Of a stretch of 64,000 bases of DNA, positions 36,207-45,130 are shown in pieces. The stretch spans positions 425,077 to 489,076 of the forward strand of contig NZ_RAPN01000002.1 in NCBI RefSeq assembly GCF_003610535.1. The letters are read 5' to 3'. Source of the stretch: Mangrovibacterium diazotrophicum (lineage in GTDB: Bacteria > Bacteroidota > Bacteroidia > Bacteroidales > Prolixibacteraceae). The position numbers and the translations under genes are program-made. The notes under the pieces were generated by a model. That model had not been told where the DNA came from, did no database searches, and was given only the letters and a program-made list of their open reading frames with translations. The number at the start of each line of letters is the position of its first letter. Position 1 is the stretch's first letter.

Positions 36207-37661
36207 ATGAAAAAATTAGCAGATATCGGCTTAATCGGGCTCGCTGTAATGGGCGAAAACCTGGTTTTAAACATGGAAAGCAAAGGCTTTACGGTTGCTG
36301 TTTACAACCGTACCGTTGAAAAAGTTGACAACTTCATTAACGGTCGTGGTGCCGGTAAGAACTTTATCGGAGCCCACTCAATTGAGGATTTAGTGGCTTC
36401 ATTGGAAAAACCACGCAAAGTGATGATGTTGGTGAAAGCCGGAAAACCGGTAGACGATTTCATCGAATTGTTGATTCCTCACCTGGAAGCAGGCGACATC
36501 ATTATCGACGGTGGTAACTCAAATTTCCCGGATTCAATCCGTCGTACAAAATATGTTGAAAGCAAAGGTCTGCTTTTCATCGGAACCGGTGTTTCGGGTG
36601 GTGAAGAAGGCGCGCTGAAAGGCCCTTCAATGATGCCTGGTGGTAGCCCTGCTGCATGGCCAGCTGTGAAAAATATCTTCCAGTCGGTTGCTGCAAAAGT
36701 TGAAGATGGTTCTCCTTGTTGCGACTGGGTTGGTGAAGATGGTGCCGGTCACTTCGTGAAAATGGTACACAACGGTATCGAGTATGGTGATATGCAAATC
36801 ATCAACGAAGCTTACCACGTGATGAAAGACTTGTTGGGCTTGAGCGCTGATGAAATGCACGAAGTATTCAAAAAGTGGAATACCGAAGAGCTGGACTCAT
36901 ACCTGACTGAAATTACCCGCGACATTTTGGCTTACAAAGACGAAGACGGCGAGGCATTGGTTGAAAAAATTCTGGACACTGCCGGCCAAAAAGGTACCGG
37001 TAAATGGACAGGCGTTACAGCTCTCGACCTGGGCGTTCCTTTGACGTTGATCGGAGAATCCGTATTCTCTCGTTGTCTATCAGCTCAAAAAGACCTGCGT
37101 GTTGAAGCTGCAAAAGTAATTAGCGGCCCAACAGCTTCATTCTCGGGCGATAAAACACAATTTATCGAAGACCTGAAAATGGCCCTTTACGGTGCAAAAA
37201 TCATTTCATACGCGCAAGGTTACAACCTGATGATGGAAGCTGCGAAAGAATTCAAATGGAACCTGAACCTGGGTGGTATCGCCCTGATGTGGCGTGGTGG
37301 CTGTATCATTCGTTCGGCTTTCCTCGGCGATATCAAAACAGCCTTCGACAACAATCCGGCTCTGGCCAACCTGTTGCTCGACCCATTCTTCAAAGGAAAA
37401 GTAGAAGCTGCACAAGCCGGATGGCGTCGTGTGTGTGCAACCGCACTGAGCAACGGTATTCCTGTTCCTGCGCTGACTTCAGCTTTGTGTTACTTCGATG
37501 GTTTCCGTAGCGAACGTCTGCCTGCAAACTTGTTGCAAGCACAACGCGACTACTTCGGAGCACACACCTACGAGCGTGTTGACAAACCACGTGGCCAATT
37601 CTTCCACACCAACTGGACTGGTCGTGGCGGTAATACTTCGTCAACTACTTACGACGTATAA
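36207..37661 (+). CDS. gnd: 6-phosphogluconate dehydrogenase, decarboxylating
   Basis: Gnd oxidises 6-phosphogluconate to ribulose-5-phosphate and CO2, usually with NADP. The 484-residue protein has GLAVMGENLVLNMESKGF with NRT following (NADP binding), GTGVSGGEEGALKGPSMMPGG, and the substrate-binding KMVHNGIEYGDMQ. The C-terminal tail with GGNTSSTTYDV closes the neighbouring subunit. No zwf or pgl gene is close. It lies 35 bp after pdxB and closes the plus-strand uronate operon with a terminator, which suggests that 6-phosphogluconate is produced by the operon itself. Confidence 0.95.
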   Translation: MKKLADIGLIGLAVMGENLVLNMESKGFTVAVYNRTVEKVDNFINGRGAGKNFIGAHSIEDLVASLEKPRKVMMLVKAGKPVDDFIELLIPHLEAGDIIIDGGNSNFPDSIRRTKYVESKGLLFIGTGVSGGEEGALKGPSMMPGGSPAAWPAVKNIFQSVAAKVEDGSPCCDWVGEDGAGHFVKMVHNGIEYGDMQIINEAYHVMKDLLGLSADEMHEVFKKWNTEELDSYLTEITRDILAYKDEDGEALVEKILDTAGQKGTGKWTGVTALDLGVPLTLIGESVFSRCLSAQKDLRVEAAKVISGPTASFSGDKTQFIEDLKMALYGAKIISYAQGYNLMMEAAKEFKWNLNLGGIALMWRGGCIIRSAFLGDIKTAFDNNPALANLLLDPFFKGKVEAAQAGWRRVCATALSNGIPVPALTSALCYFDGFRSERLPANLLQAQRDYFGAHTYERVDKPRGQFFHTNWTGRGGNTSSTTYDV

Positions 37662-37683
37662 TTGCTTTAATAATATTTATCGA

Positions 37684-37721
37684 TTGAGGGTTTCACTTTT
37701 AGTGAAGCCCTCAATTTTTTT
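37684..37721 (+). terminator. Intrinsic terminator of the plus-strand uronate operon
   Basis: A 14-bp stem with one wobble (outer arms TTGAGGG/CCCTCAA) is followed by seven T residues. A second, imperfect hairpin of related sequence at 37772-37800 has no T-tract. Confidence 0.88.
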
Positions 37722-37855
37722 ATGGCTTAATGGGAAGCTGAAATTTACCGGGGCTTGCCAACATGCCCTACCGAGGGCTTCACTTGGAGTAAACCCCTCG
37801 ATAAAACTTTCATTAAAAATATTCGTCGGGTCTTGATCGGTTCAATATTTTAGTT

Positions 37856-37878
37856 TACTTTGCATTTCAAAGTACTTT
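37856..37878. promoter_or_regulatory. Promoter/operator, copy 1 (membrane protein-regulator genes)
   Basis: A 23-bp sequence beginning TACTTTGCATTTCAAAGT recurs exactly at 38828-38850. Its core is an inverted repeat ACTTTG-CATTT-CAAAGT that includes a -7-like TTACTTTGC. A TTG stands about 20 bp upstream. The winged-helix protein encoded just downstream is the likely binder. Confidence 0.7.
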
Positions 37879-37890
37879 ATTTAAATTAAG

Positions 37891-38520
37891 ATGAAGACGA
37901 CAGATCATTACCTGGATGAGATCAAAGAGATCAGAAAAATGATGGAACATTCAACCCGTTTCCTGTCATTAAGTGGACTCTCCGGAATCCTTGTTGGCAC
38001 CTACGCCCTCATTGGTGCTTTTATCGCCTACAAACTGATCTACATTCCGGGATCGCTCTATTACCGCGAATATTACTCGAACGAAGTTTTGGGTGAGATG
38101 CTTTTACTGGCAGCAGCTCTGCTGGTCATATCGTTTATCACCATTGTTTGGCTAACAACTTCAAAAGTGAAACGAAAAGCCGAAAAGTTTTGGTCGGCCG
38201 GAACGCGAATGCTGTTGATCAATCTAGCCATCCCATTGGTTACAGGTGGGCTCTTCATCCTGATCTTTCTTTTCAGGGGAGTTTACGCGATTGTAGCGCC
38301 AAGCTGCCTCATCTTTTACGGACTAGCCTTGGTAAATGCCGCAAAATACACGCGTCGCGAGATTTTTTTCATGGGCCTTTTGGAGATCATTCTGGGTTTA
38401 TTTTCAGCACTATTCGCAGGTATGGGATTGCTCTTCTGGGTCATTGGGTTCGGATTGATACACATTCTTTACGGATCAATCATGTATTTTCGCTACGAAA
38501 GAAAAACATTACAGGCGTGA
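37891..38520 (+). CDS. Polytopic membrane protein of unknown function
   Basis: The 209-residue protein has a short charged N terminus and about six hydrophobic helices in pairs (residues about 30-50, 70-90, 105-127, 130-150, 158-180, 182-200). I recognise no catalytic motif. It overlaps the following winged-helix regulator gene by 4 bp, and both share a 23-bp operator with creD. The three genes therefore probably act together in a cell-envelope or stress response. Confidence 0.75.
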   Translation: MKTTDHYLDEIKEIRKMMEHSTRFLSLSGLSGILVGTYALIGAFIAYKLIYIPGSLYYREYYSNEVLGEMLLLAAALLVISFITIVWLTTSKVKRKAEKFWSAGTRMLLINLAIPLVTGGLFILIFLFRGVYAIVAPSCLIFYGLALVNAAKYTRREIFFMGLLEIILGLFSALFAGMGLLFWVIGFGLIHILYGSIMYFRYERKTLQA

Positions 38521-38813
38521 AAAATCTATTCCAAAATCTGGATAAGGCGTTCGAGAACAAACTCCGACTGGGAATCATGTCGGTTCTCTACGTCAACCCG
38601 TCGGTGTCGTACAACTCGTTAAAGGAGACTTTGGAGGCAACTGACGGGAATTTGGCGAGCCACCTCAAACACCTGGAAAAGTTGAATTACATTTCCGTCT
38701 CCAAAAGCTTTATCGACCGCAAACCAAATACCGATTATACAATAACGGGAATTGGGAGAGCTGCCTTCGAGAAACATTTAGCTGCACTGGAAGAAATCAT
38801 TAAAAACCTATAA
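38517..38813 (+). CDS. Winged-helix transcriptional regulator
   Basis: The 98-residue protein starts at a GTG overlapping the previous stop (GTGA). It has one winged-helix domain: NKLRLGIMSVLYVNPSVSYNSLKE, the recognition region ATDGNLASHLKHLEKLNYI, then a wing with DRKPNTDYTIT. It resembles the small MarR/PadR-like regulators that accompany CreD genes in Bacteroidota. A longer frame opens at 38148 but overlaps the membrane protein gene throughout and is rejected. It probably binds the duplicated 23-bp operator and so controls itself and creD. Confidence 0.85.
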   Translation: MKNLFQNLDKAFENKLRLGIMSVLYVNPSVSYNSLKETLEATDGNLASHLKHLEKLNYISVSKSFIDRKPNTDYTITGIGRAAFEKHLAALEEIIKNL

Positions 38814-38827
38814 TTTTTTTATCAACT

Positions 38828-38850
38828 TACTTTGCATTTCAAAGTACTTT
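38828..38850. promoter_or_regulatory. Promoter/operator, copy 2 (creD)
   Basis: This is an exact 23-bp copy of the site at 37856-37878, 22 bp upstream of the creD ATG and again overlapping a TTACTTTGC -7-like box. Confidence 0.72.
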
Positions 38851-38871
38851 CAAAAACTAAAACCTTATAGC

Positions 38872-40194
38872 ATGAAAACACAACAAATGATCGAAGAAAA
38901 AGTCAAGAGCCAAAGCTTCCGAATGAGTGTCAAGCTCATCACAATCGGCGCAATCATCCTGATTCTACTCATCCCAAAAATCATGATTATGGAGCTGATT
39001 CGCGACCGGAAATTCACTTCCGTTTCGGCTCAAAATGAAGTGGCCGAATCCTGGTCCAATGCGCAGGTTATCCGGGGCCCGATTCTAACTATTCCTTATG
39101 TGGAGAAAATCCTGAACAAGGATGGGGAACTGGTCAAAGAAGAGACGCACAATTATCATTTCCTGCCCAAATCACTGACTGTAAATGGCGAGCTCTTCCC
39201 GAAAGAATTAAACCGGAGCATCTACCGAAGTATTGTTTACGAAAGCAAACTGGCTCTCGACGGAAAATTTGAAAAACCGAACTTGGAAGCTGAACACATC
39301 GCCCCTGAAAACATTCTTTGGGATCAGGCCCGACTTTCGCTGGCCATTGGCGACCTGCGCGGAATCGCTTCAGAAGTGGAGTTACAATGGAACAGCCAAG
39401 CCATTCCCTTTTCACCCGGCATGAATAACAAACTGCTCGGCAGCAACGGCATCTCGTTGCATCTGTCAGCCCAAATGCTGCAGGATTCAATCGCGGGCTT
39501 TCACATCGATCTAAACCTGAAAGGCTCGAACAGCATGTCGTTTGCACCGGTCGGAGAAACCACAACTGTGAATTTAAAATCGAGCTGGAACGACCCGGGA
39601 TTCAATGGTCTGTTTTTACCAGCCGACCGCAACATTACACCTGATGGCTTTACCGCCGACTGGAAAGTACTGAACTACAACCGTGATTTTCCGCAAAGCT
39701 GGGTTGATGGCGCCTACGATTTAAAAACGAGTGATTTTGGTGTGACACTAGTCGACATGGCCGACAATTACCAGAAAAACGAACGCAGTGCCAAATACGG
39801 GATCATGATTATCCTGATGGTTTTCATTTCCTTCTTTTTAAATGAAATCATTACCAAGCAGCGCGTTCATCCGTTTCAATACATCATGGTTGGCTTCGCC
39901 GTTCTAATCTTTTACCTGCTACTCCTCTCCTTCTCCGAACATCTCGGCTTCAACCTGTCGTACCTCATTTCATCCGCTTTGGTCATTCTGATGGTACTCA
40001 TCTATTCACGCTCATTCCTGGCTAGCTGGCTAAATTCTATCGGATTAACCTCCATTTTAAGCGTAGCATTCCTGTTCATCTTCATTTTGCTTCAACTTGA
40101 ATCGTTCGCGTTGCTGGTCGGAAGTATCGGACTATTTGTTATTCTCGGAATGACCATGTATGTCACCCGAAAAATTAACTGGTACGAATCCTAA
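38872..40194 (+). CDS. creD: CreD-family inner membrane protein
   Basis: The 440-residue protein has one N-terminal helix (about residues 20-40), a large periplasmic domain beginning with the CreD-typical RDRKFTSVSAQNEVAESWSNAQVIRGPILTIPY, and five or six C-terminal helices from about residue 310. CreD proteins are tied to envelope stress and beta-lactam response in other bacteria, with unknown biochemistry. Its promoter carries the same operator as the upstream regulator pair, so it belongs to that regulon. Confidence 0.9.
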   Translation: MKTQQMIEEKVKSQSFRMSVKLITIGAIILILLIPKIMIMELIRDRKFTSVSAQNEVAESWSNAQVIRGPILTIPYVEKILNKDGELVKEETHNYHFLPKSLTVNGELFPKELNRSIYRSIVYESKLALDGKFEKPNLEAEHIAPENILWDQARLSLAIGDLRGIASEVELQWNSQAIPFSPGMNNKLLGSNGISLHLSAQMLQDSIAGFHIDLNLKGSNSMSFAPVGETTTVNLKSSWNDPGFNGLFLPADRNITPDGFTADWKVLNYNRDFPQSWVDGAYDLKTSDFGVTLVDMADNYQKNERSAKYGIMIILMVFISFFLNEIITKQRVHPFQYIMVGFAVLIFYLLLLSFSEHLGFNLSYLISSALVILMVLIYSRSFLASWLNSIGLTSILSVAFLFIFILLQLESFALLVGSIGLFVILGMTMYVTRKINWYES

Positions 40195-40200
40195 AAAAAC

Positions 40201-40232
40201 AAGCGGGCTTCACAAAAAAATGAAGCCCGCTT
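40201..40232. terminator. Bidirectional terminator between creD and the next gene
   Basis: A perfect 12-bp stem AAGCGGGCTTCA/TGAAGCCCGCTT is preceded by seven A residues and serves both convergent genes. Confidence 0.85.
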
Positions 40233-40264
40233 TAACTACTACAATTGGATACTACGTCTGTTGC

Positions 40265-40633
40265 CTACACATTCTTTAAGTTTTTCATTGCGGCTTTGAA
40301 CGCTACTCCGAGGAAGATGAGAAGAACAGCAAACACAGCGCTATTCTGCGCATCTCCGAAATTACGATGGTCGATGCCAAATACAAATTGCAGCAAAGCA
40401 ATCACCAAAAATCCGATGCCCGAAATCTGAAATAATTTATAAAGTAAAATCAGCAACCCGCTGATATCATCGCGGCGGCTACTCGGCTCGGGGTTGATAA
40501 ACTTATCCCGCAAAAAGTTGATGATCAGAATAACGACATAAACGATAATCAGCAGCGTAATGATTCTTAAAAACAGTGCGCTGTGCTGAACCGGAAATAC
40601 AGAACTCAGATTGAATGTTTGGTTCGGATTCAT
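40265..40633 (-). CDS. Small three-helix membrane protein
   Basis: The 122-residue protein shows three hydrophobic segments (residues about 20-42, 58-86 and 95-115) and a charged loop with SSRRDD. No known motif is seen. It lies 14 bp downstream of the thioredoxin-like gene and is likely co-transcribed with it. Function unknown. Confidence 0.65.
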   Translation of the reverse strand: MNPNQTFNLSSVFPVQHSALFLRIITLLIIVYVVILIINFLRDKFINPEPSSRRDDISGLLILLYKLFQISGIGFLVIALLQFVFGIDHRNFGDAQNSAVFAVLLIFLGVAFKAAMKNLKNV

Positions 40634-40647
40634 AAAAGTTTATTGAT

Positions 40648-43239
40648 TTATTTTTGACTGGTTTCTTCTTCATTCAGGTATTTTTCAAGCAGGAGTTTCA
40701 AACCAGCATTCGTCATGTGACCTACATTGTCATTGACTAGTTCGCCTTGTCGATCGACCAGCATGTAACGCGGAATACCCGATACATTGAATTGATTGCA
40801 AACGGCACTCCACTGTTCGCGGCTAAGGCGAAAATGCTCTCCGGGGATATCAGCCGTTTTCGGGCGCCAGGTCAACGCGGGTGACGACTCGCCCGTGATG
40901 TACAAAAACACCACATCTGTGTCCTTCATCTCAGCTTTCAGCGGGCGCATTTGTTGAATTCCCGATGTGCATGGACCGCACCAGGTTGCCCAGAAGTCGA
41001 CAAAAACCACTTTACCTTCGTAGCGCTTCAGGATCTCGGCAAACAGCTTCTCGTTTTCAACCTCAGGTGCCGAGCGGATGTTGCCAACAGGAAGGGCCTC
41101 CAGCGATGCCAGTTGCTCTTCGATTGCCGCATTCATTACATCCAGGTAGTTTTTATAATCTTCCGACTGCACCTGTGTTTTCGCCGCTGCCAATTCCTCC
41201 TTTTTTAAAGGGCTCATGTCCCGATAGATTTTACTGCTGACAGCTCTTACTGCCATCAATTCGGTCAACAAACCGGGCTCAATACCATAGTTCGTTTCCA
41301 TGTAGCTCAGCTGTGCCTGTTCCGATTTCTGTCTGTAAAGTGCCGTACGGATGTCTCCAAATTTAGAATGAAAATCCTTTAATGCTTCTCTATTTTCAGA
41401 AACTAAACGAGCATACTCCTGCACTTCTTCGGTTTCTTCCCACTGTTTGGCGGCATTAACCAGTTCCTGCTCTTCAGGCGTTAGCACCACTCCCTGCTCG
41501 ACTAAATAAGCTTCAACCTGCTTATAGCTGGGGGATTCGGGAGCGTAAACTTTCCGTAGTTCACCATATTCTTTTCGATACTTCGTGTTGAAGGTCACAA
41601 ACTGGTCTTGATACTGTCCTCGAAAAGAAGAATAGACCGAATCCTCTGTAATCGACTCCATTTGCTTCATGCAGGCGATTGCTTGCTCATCTTCCTCGGT
41701 CAACTCTTGCCCGCGGGCACGAAGCGTGTCCACTAACTCAGCAATCGGTACAGTAACCTTGACACTTCGGGCCGCCCGAACTTTTAGGTTACTGAATCCG
41801 TTTAGGAACCGATCGTAATAATAGCTGGACGGTGCATACGGATTATTTGCAATCTCATTTGTAATCACATCCGTGAAGTCCATGGGCATTGTATCGCGCA
41901 CATTCATCGTGTAGTCCTGCATGGTTTCGCCAAAGCTCGCTCCTCTTTTTTCTTTGTAATAGTAGCCCCAGGCCATACTATAGCTCAACAATGTGTACAA
42001 AAAGTCGTATTGAGCATCCATCTGGTGCAATTGCCAGGCACGTTTACTCAGCTTTCCATCAGCGTAAAGCTTGTTCAGGTTCTGAAAATCACGTTCCGAA
42101 ATTTGCTGACAAACTACTTTGTACTGCGCGAATGTTCCACCATGAACAGAATCCATTATCGCAGTACGGTTAAGCTCGCTTATCCGGAACGGTTGAATGA
42201 TTTCCGAGCTGATGGCTGCACTCTCTCCCATAAACAGGCGGTCTTGTTTTGAATTGCTTAAATCGAACACCTGGAAAAGCTTTTTACCGGGTTCCAGGTA
42301 AGGATAAGAGCTAACACCTGAATTGCGAACCACAACCGTATGCGGATAAAGCACCGGAATTTTACATTGAAAGTAACCGGTAGAATCCACCTTTACCTCC
42401 AGCTTTTGCTCCCTCCAGTTTGTTAATTGATCGTAACTAACCGTAAACCGATCTGGAGAATAGCGGGGATTGAAACCCAAAATGTAGCCGCAATACTCAG
42501 CACTGTCAAGGCTAAACTTTGGTACTTCCAAATCAACATTTCCGTTGCGGGCAACAGCCATCCGGTTAAAGCGGCCCACCACATGTTGCAAGGCCTTTTT
42601 ATTGGTTCCAAACGCGAGGCCTTTGTCTTCGCACGCCACATAGAGCTGAGCCGTTTCTTCTCCGCTTTTCAGATTCAGCTCAATGCTTTTTCCCTTTTCT
42701 TTGATGCTCTCGATTTGCCAAACCCGCTCGCGGTAAACCACCTGTTTGCGTGTAATGGACGCAGCATAAAGTCCCGTCCGCGAGTCGAACCAGTGACCTT
42801 CAATTCCATCGGGCAGGGGCGATTTGGATTCGTTTAACTGAATCGCGAAGATTTCCCAAGAACTCTTCGAAATTGCTTCACCAAAATCGATCTCCACAGT
42901 CCCGGACGGCAAAAGAGGAAAATAGACATGGTAACTCACTTCACCGCTTTCTCCAAGTGTGTAGCGCTCGCCAAACGGGATACCGTCGGTTTTAGTTGCA
43001 TACAATAGCTCGGAACTGTCGGGTAATTTGATATAACTTTCCTTTGGAACGCGTATCCATCGGCCTTCTTTTGCCTTGTATTGAAAAGAAAGCACCGTTG
43101 CGCTATCGGTTAATTCAATTGATTTCAATTCAAGATTCGGATCATTTTTAAACCCGAACTCGGGGTTCTCAATTTTCTTTTGGGCGACTAATAAGAATGG
43201 ACTCACCAGAGCCAACAAGAACAGGGTAATTCGTTTCAT
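40648..43239 (-). CDS. Large exported protein with C-terminal TlpA-like thioredoxin domain
   Basis: The 863-residue protein has a signal peptide (first ~19 residues, ending LLVAQ), about 720 residues of unassigned sequence, and a C-terminal thioredoxin fold from about residue 740. The thioredoxin part has FVDFWATWCGPC with the redox CxxC and the cis-proline GIPRY. The middle region is rich in charged helices with no recognised motif. Such Bacteroidota proteins act in periplasmic thiol exchange. Its neighbours are a small membrane protein and a LuxR-type membrane regulator transcribed in the same direction. Confidence 0.85.
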   Translation of the reverse strand: MKRITLFLLALVSPFLLVAQKKIENPEFGFKNDPNLELKSIELTDSATVLSFQYKAKEGRWIRVPKESYIKLPDSSELLYATKTDGIPFGERYTLGESGEVSYHVYFPLLPSGTVEIDFGEAISKSSWEIFAIQLNESKSPLPDGIEGHWFDSRTGLYAASITRKQVVYRERVWQIESIKEKGKSIELNLKSGEETAQLYVACEDKGLAFGTNKKALQHVVGRFNRMAVARNGNVDLEVPKFSLDSAEYCGYILGFNPRYSPDRFTVSYDQLTNWREQKLEVKVDSTGYFQCKIPVLYPHTVVVRNSGVSSYPYLEPGKKLFQVFDLSNSKQDRLFMGESAAISSEIIQPFRISELNRTAIMDSVHGGTFAQYKVVCQQISERDFQNLNKLYADGKLSKRAWQLHQMDAQYDFLYTLLSYSMAWGYYYKEKRGASFGETMQDYTMNVRDTMPMDFTDVITNEIANNPYAPSSYYYDRFLNGFSNLKVRAARSVKVTVPIAELVDTLRARGQELTEEDEQAIACMKQMESITEDSVYSSFRGQYQDQFVTFNTKYRKEYGELRKVYAPESPSYKQVEAYLVEQGVVLTPEEQELVNAAKQWEETEEVQEYARLVSENREALKDFHSKFGDIRTALYRQKSEQAQLSYMETNYGIEPGLLTELMAVRAVSSKIYRDMSPLKKEELAAAKTQVQSEDYKNYLDVMNAAIEEQLASLEALPVGNIRSAPEVENEKLFAEILKRYEGKVVFVDFWATWCGPCTSGIQQMRPLKAEMKDTDVVFLYITGESSPALTWRPKTADIPGEHFRLSREQWSAVCNQFNVSGIPRYMLVDRQGELVNDNVGHMTNAGLKLLLEKYLNEEETSQK

Positions 43240-43450
43240 GTTATATAGCTGTTAGTTTGACTTCCTAAAAAACTTGAATGCTTAAAATCCGTAGCACTCA
43301 CTCTGCAAACATAATCTGCAAGCCACTAAACACAGCCATTACAATGGGGTGCAAAAGGGTGCATGCCTCTATTTTAACCCAATTTAACACCTCCCAATAT
43401 TGGAAACCGACAAAACAGCGTTGCCTCTTCCACTCTCGACAGTCATCAAG

Positions 43451-45130
43451 CTAACCTACATTTTTCAGGTACAAATAAATCTCGGTCGACTCGTTCAAAG
43501 CCAACTTATCCCGGATTCGCTTTTTAGCGCTTTTAATGGTGTCTACACTAACATCGCACAGTTTCGCGATCTCGTAATTATTCATATTGAAATACAAGCA
43601 CATGCAATATTTAAGATCGGTTGGGGTTAGTACTGGTGCGGCCTCTTTTAGGTTATTAATCCAGTCGGGTAAAAGCAAGGTAAATTGTAGCTCAAACTCC
43701 ATCCAGTTCTTAATTTCCTTTCGCTCAATCATCGCCAATAAGTTCTCAATCCGAATTGATTCATTGTGACGAGTCCGAATATCTTGCATCTGGTTAATTA
43801 GCTGTTCGTTTTTATGGTTTGCTTTTTGAAACGATGAAACCAACTCGTCAATCTGCTTTCTAATCGTTCGGTTTTCCGTCAACAGCTTCTTGCGCTTTTG
43901 TCTATTTTTTTGAGCAATCCACCAACCGACTACCATTAAAAGCAACACCAACGCTCCAATCAGGATAATAATCAAGATCGCCCGCTGAATGCGTACTTTC
44001 AACTTCAGCTTGTCGTTTGCCAGTTTATCGTATTTATAATAAGCTCCCAAAGCCAGAAGCTGAACCTTTTGCATTTGGTTTGCTTTCCGCCTTTCCAGCG
44101 AATGCACCCGGTCCTTCATCTTTAGTGCAGCTTCGTAGTCACCGGTCTTCTGGTACAAATAGGCTAGCATCTCAGTGCAATTCAGTTCAGGAACGTATTC
44201 TTTCAGCTGCTTAGCCTCCGTGTAGTTTTTCTCATAAAGCTCAATAGCCTCTTCTTCACGCCCGTTTAAACCCAATACACGGCCTAATAAAATATTATGG
44301 CGCAGCAACTGCGTAGGGGTTAGTGCGTAGCTATCGTATTTGTGCAAAAGATTGGTGAGGTATCGCTCTCCCTCTACCAAAAATTCCTCCTGAGATAGAC
44401 AACTAATCACATTCAGTTCATTATTAAATGCCCGCTTCCACTCCTTAGCCTCGGTATACGTATAAACCGATTGTTCATAATAAACTGCTGCGAGCGAATC
44501 CGCTTTCATTTGAGAACTTGCATACCCCAGTGCGGCGTAGTACAAACCATCCAATCTGGGGAGATGCAACAATTCTCTTTCTACCGAAATCTGCTTGATC
44601 AGCTCATCACGATCAATTTGCAGGTATTTCTCCATCCGCAAAACTCCTAAAGCGGAATAAAACCAAAACAACTTGGATTTCCTGGCGGCAAAATAATTCT
44701 CACATTCAAGGTAGCTCTTGGCCGCATAAAAATCCAACTTCATCACCTCGAAACCAAACGCACGAATCAACTGATTGAGATGAAGATGAAACTCATCTTT
44801 GTTCTCCAATAATGTTTCTTCAGCTTCAGTCAGCAAGGGAATTGCTTTGTCGTACTTTTCCTGATTATATTGAATAAGTCCTTCAATTGTTTGAATGCGC
44901 GCTGCATTGACGGCCGAAACCGAACTCGTGTCAAGCAGGCTCAGCAGGCTGGTCAAACTATCAGCCTCCAATAAGAGCATTTCTTCTTCAATATTGGTCA
45001 GTTGCACGTCCAGTTCATCAGCCACTGACCGATTCTCACGGCAACTCAATATTGTTAGACAAAGCCCCAGTGCCAGGATGAATCCAACATATCTCTTCTG
45101 ATTAAAAAACTGGGATTTCAACGAAGCCAT
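43451..45130 (-). CDS. TPR membrane protein with LuxR-type DNA-binding domain
   Basis: The 559-residue protein begins with a hydrophobic signal ending in a lipobox-like ILSC, then TPR-like helical repeats (about residues 60-370). A strong transmembrane helix follows (about 385-410: RAILIIILIGALVLLLMVVG), then a coiled-coil stretch. It ends in a LuxR-type helix-turn-helix (LTPTDLKYCMCLYFNMNNYEIAKLCDVSVDTIKSAKKRIRDKL). The layout implies a periplasmic sensor joined to a cytoplasmic DNA-binding domain, a one-component membrane regulator common in Bacteroidota. Its target is unknown; the 211-bp-distant thioredoxin gene is a candidate. Confidence 0.85.
   Translation of the reverse strand: MASLKSQFFNQKRYVGFILALGLCLTILSCRENRSVADELDVQLTNIEEEMLLLEADSLTSLLSLLDTSSVSAVNAARIQTIEGLIQYNQEKYDKAIPLLTEAEETLLENKDEFHLHLNQLIRAFGFEVMKLDFYAAKSYLECENYFAARKSKLFWFYSALGVLRMEKYLQIDRDELIKQISVERELLHLPRLDGLYYAALGYASSQMKADSLAAVYYEQSVYTYTEAKEWKRAFNNELNVISCLSQEEFLVEGERYLTNLLHKYDSYALTPTQLLRHNILLGRVLGLNGREEEAIELYEKNYTEAKQLKEYVPELNCTEMLAYLYQKTGDYEAALKMKDRVHSLERRKANQMQKVQLLALGAYYKYDKLANDKLKLKVRIQRAILIIILIGALVLLLMVVGWWIAQKNRQKRKKLLTENRTIRKQIDELVSSFQKANHKNEQLINQMQDIRTRHNESIRIENLLAMIERKEIKNWMEFELQFTLLLPDWINNLKEAAPVLTPTDLKYCMCLYFNMNNYEIAKLCDVSVDTIKSAKKRIRDKLALNESTEIYLYLKNVG

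Noticed and set aside
38148..38516. N-terminal extension of the winged-helix regulator from an ATG at 38148
   Set aside because: It would overlap the membrane-protein gene for about 370 bp; the GTG at 38517 gives a complete domain and the common 4-bp overlap.
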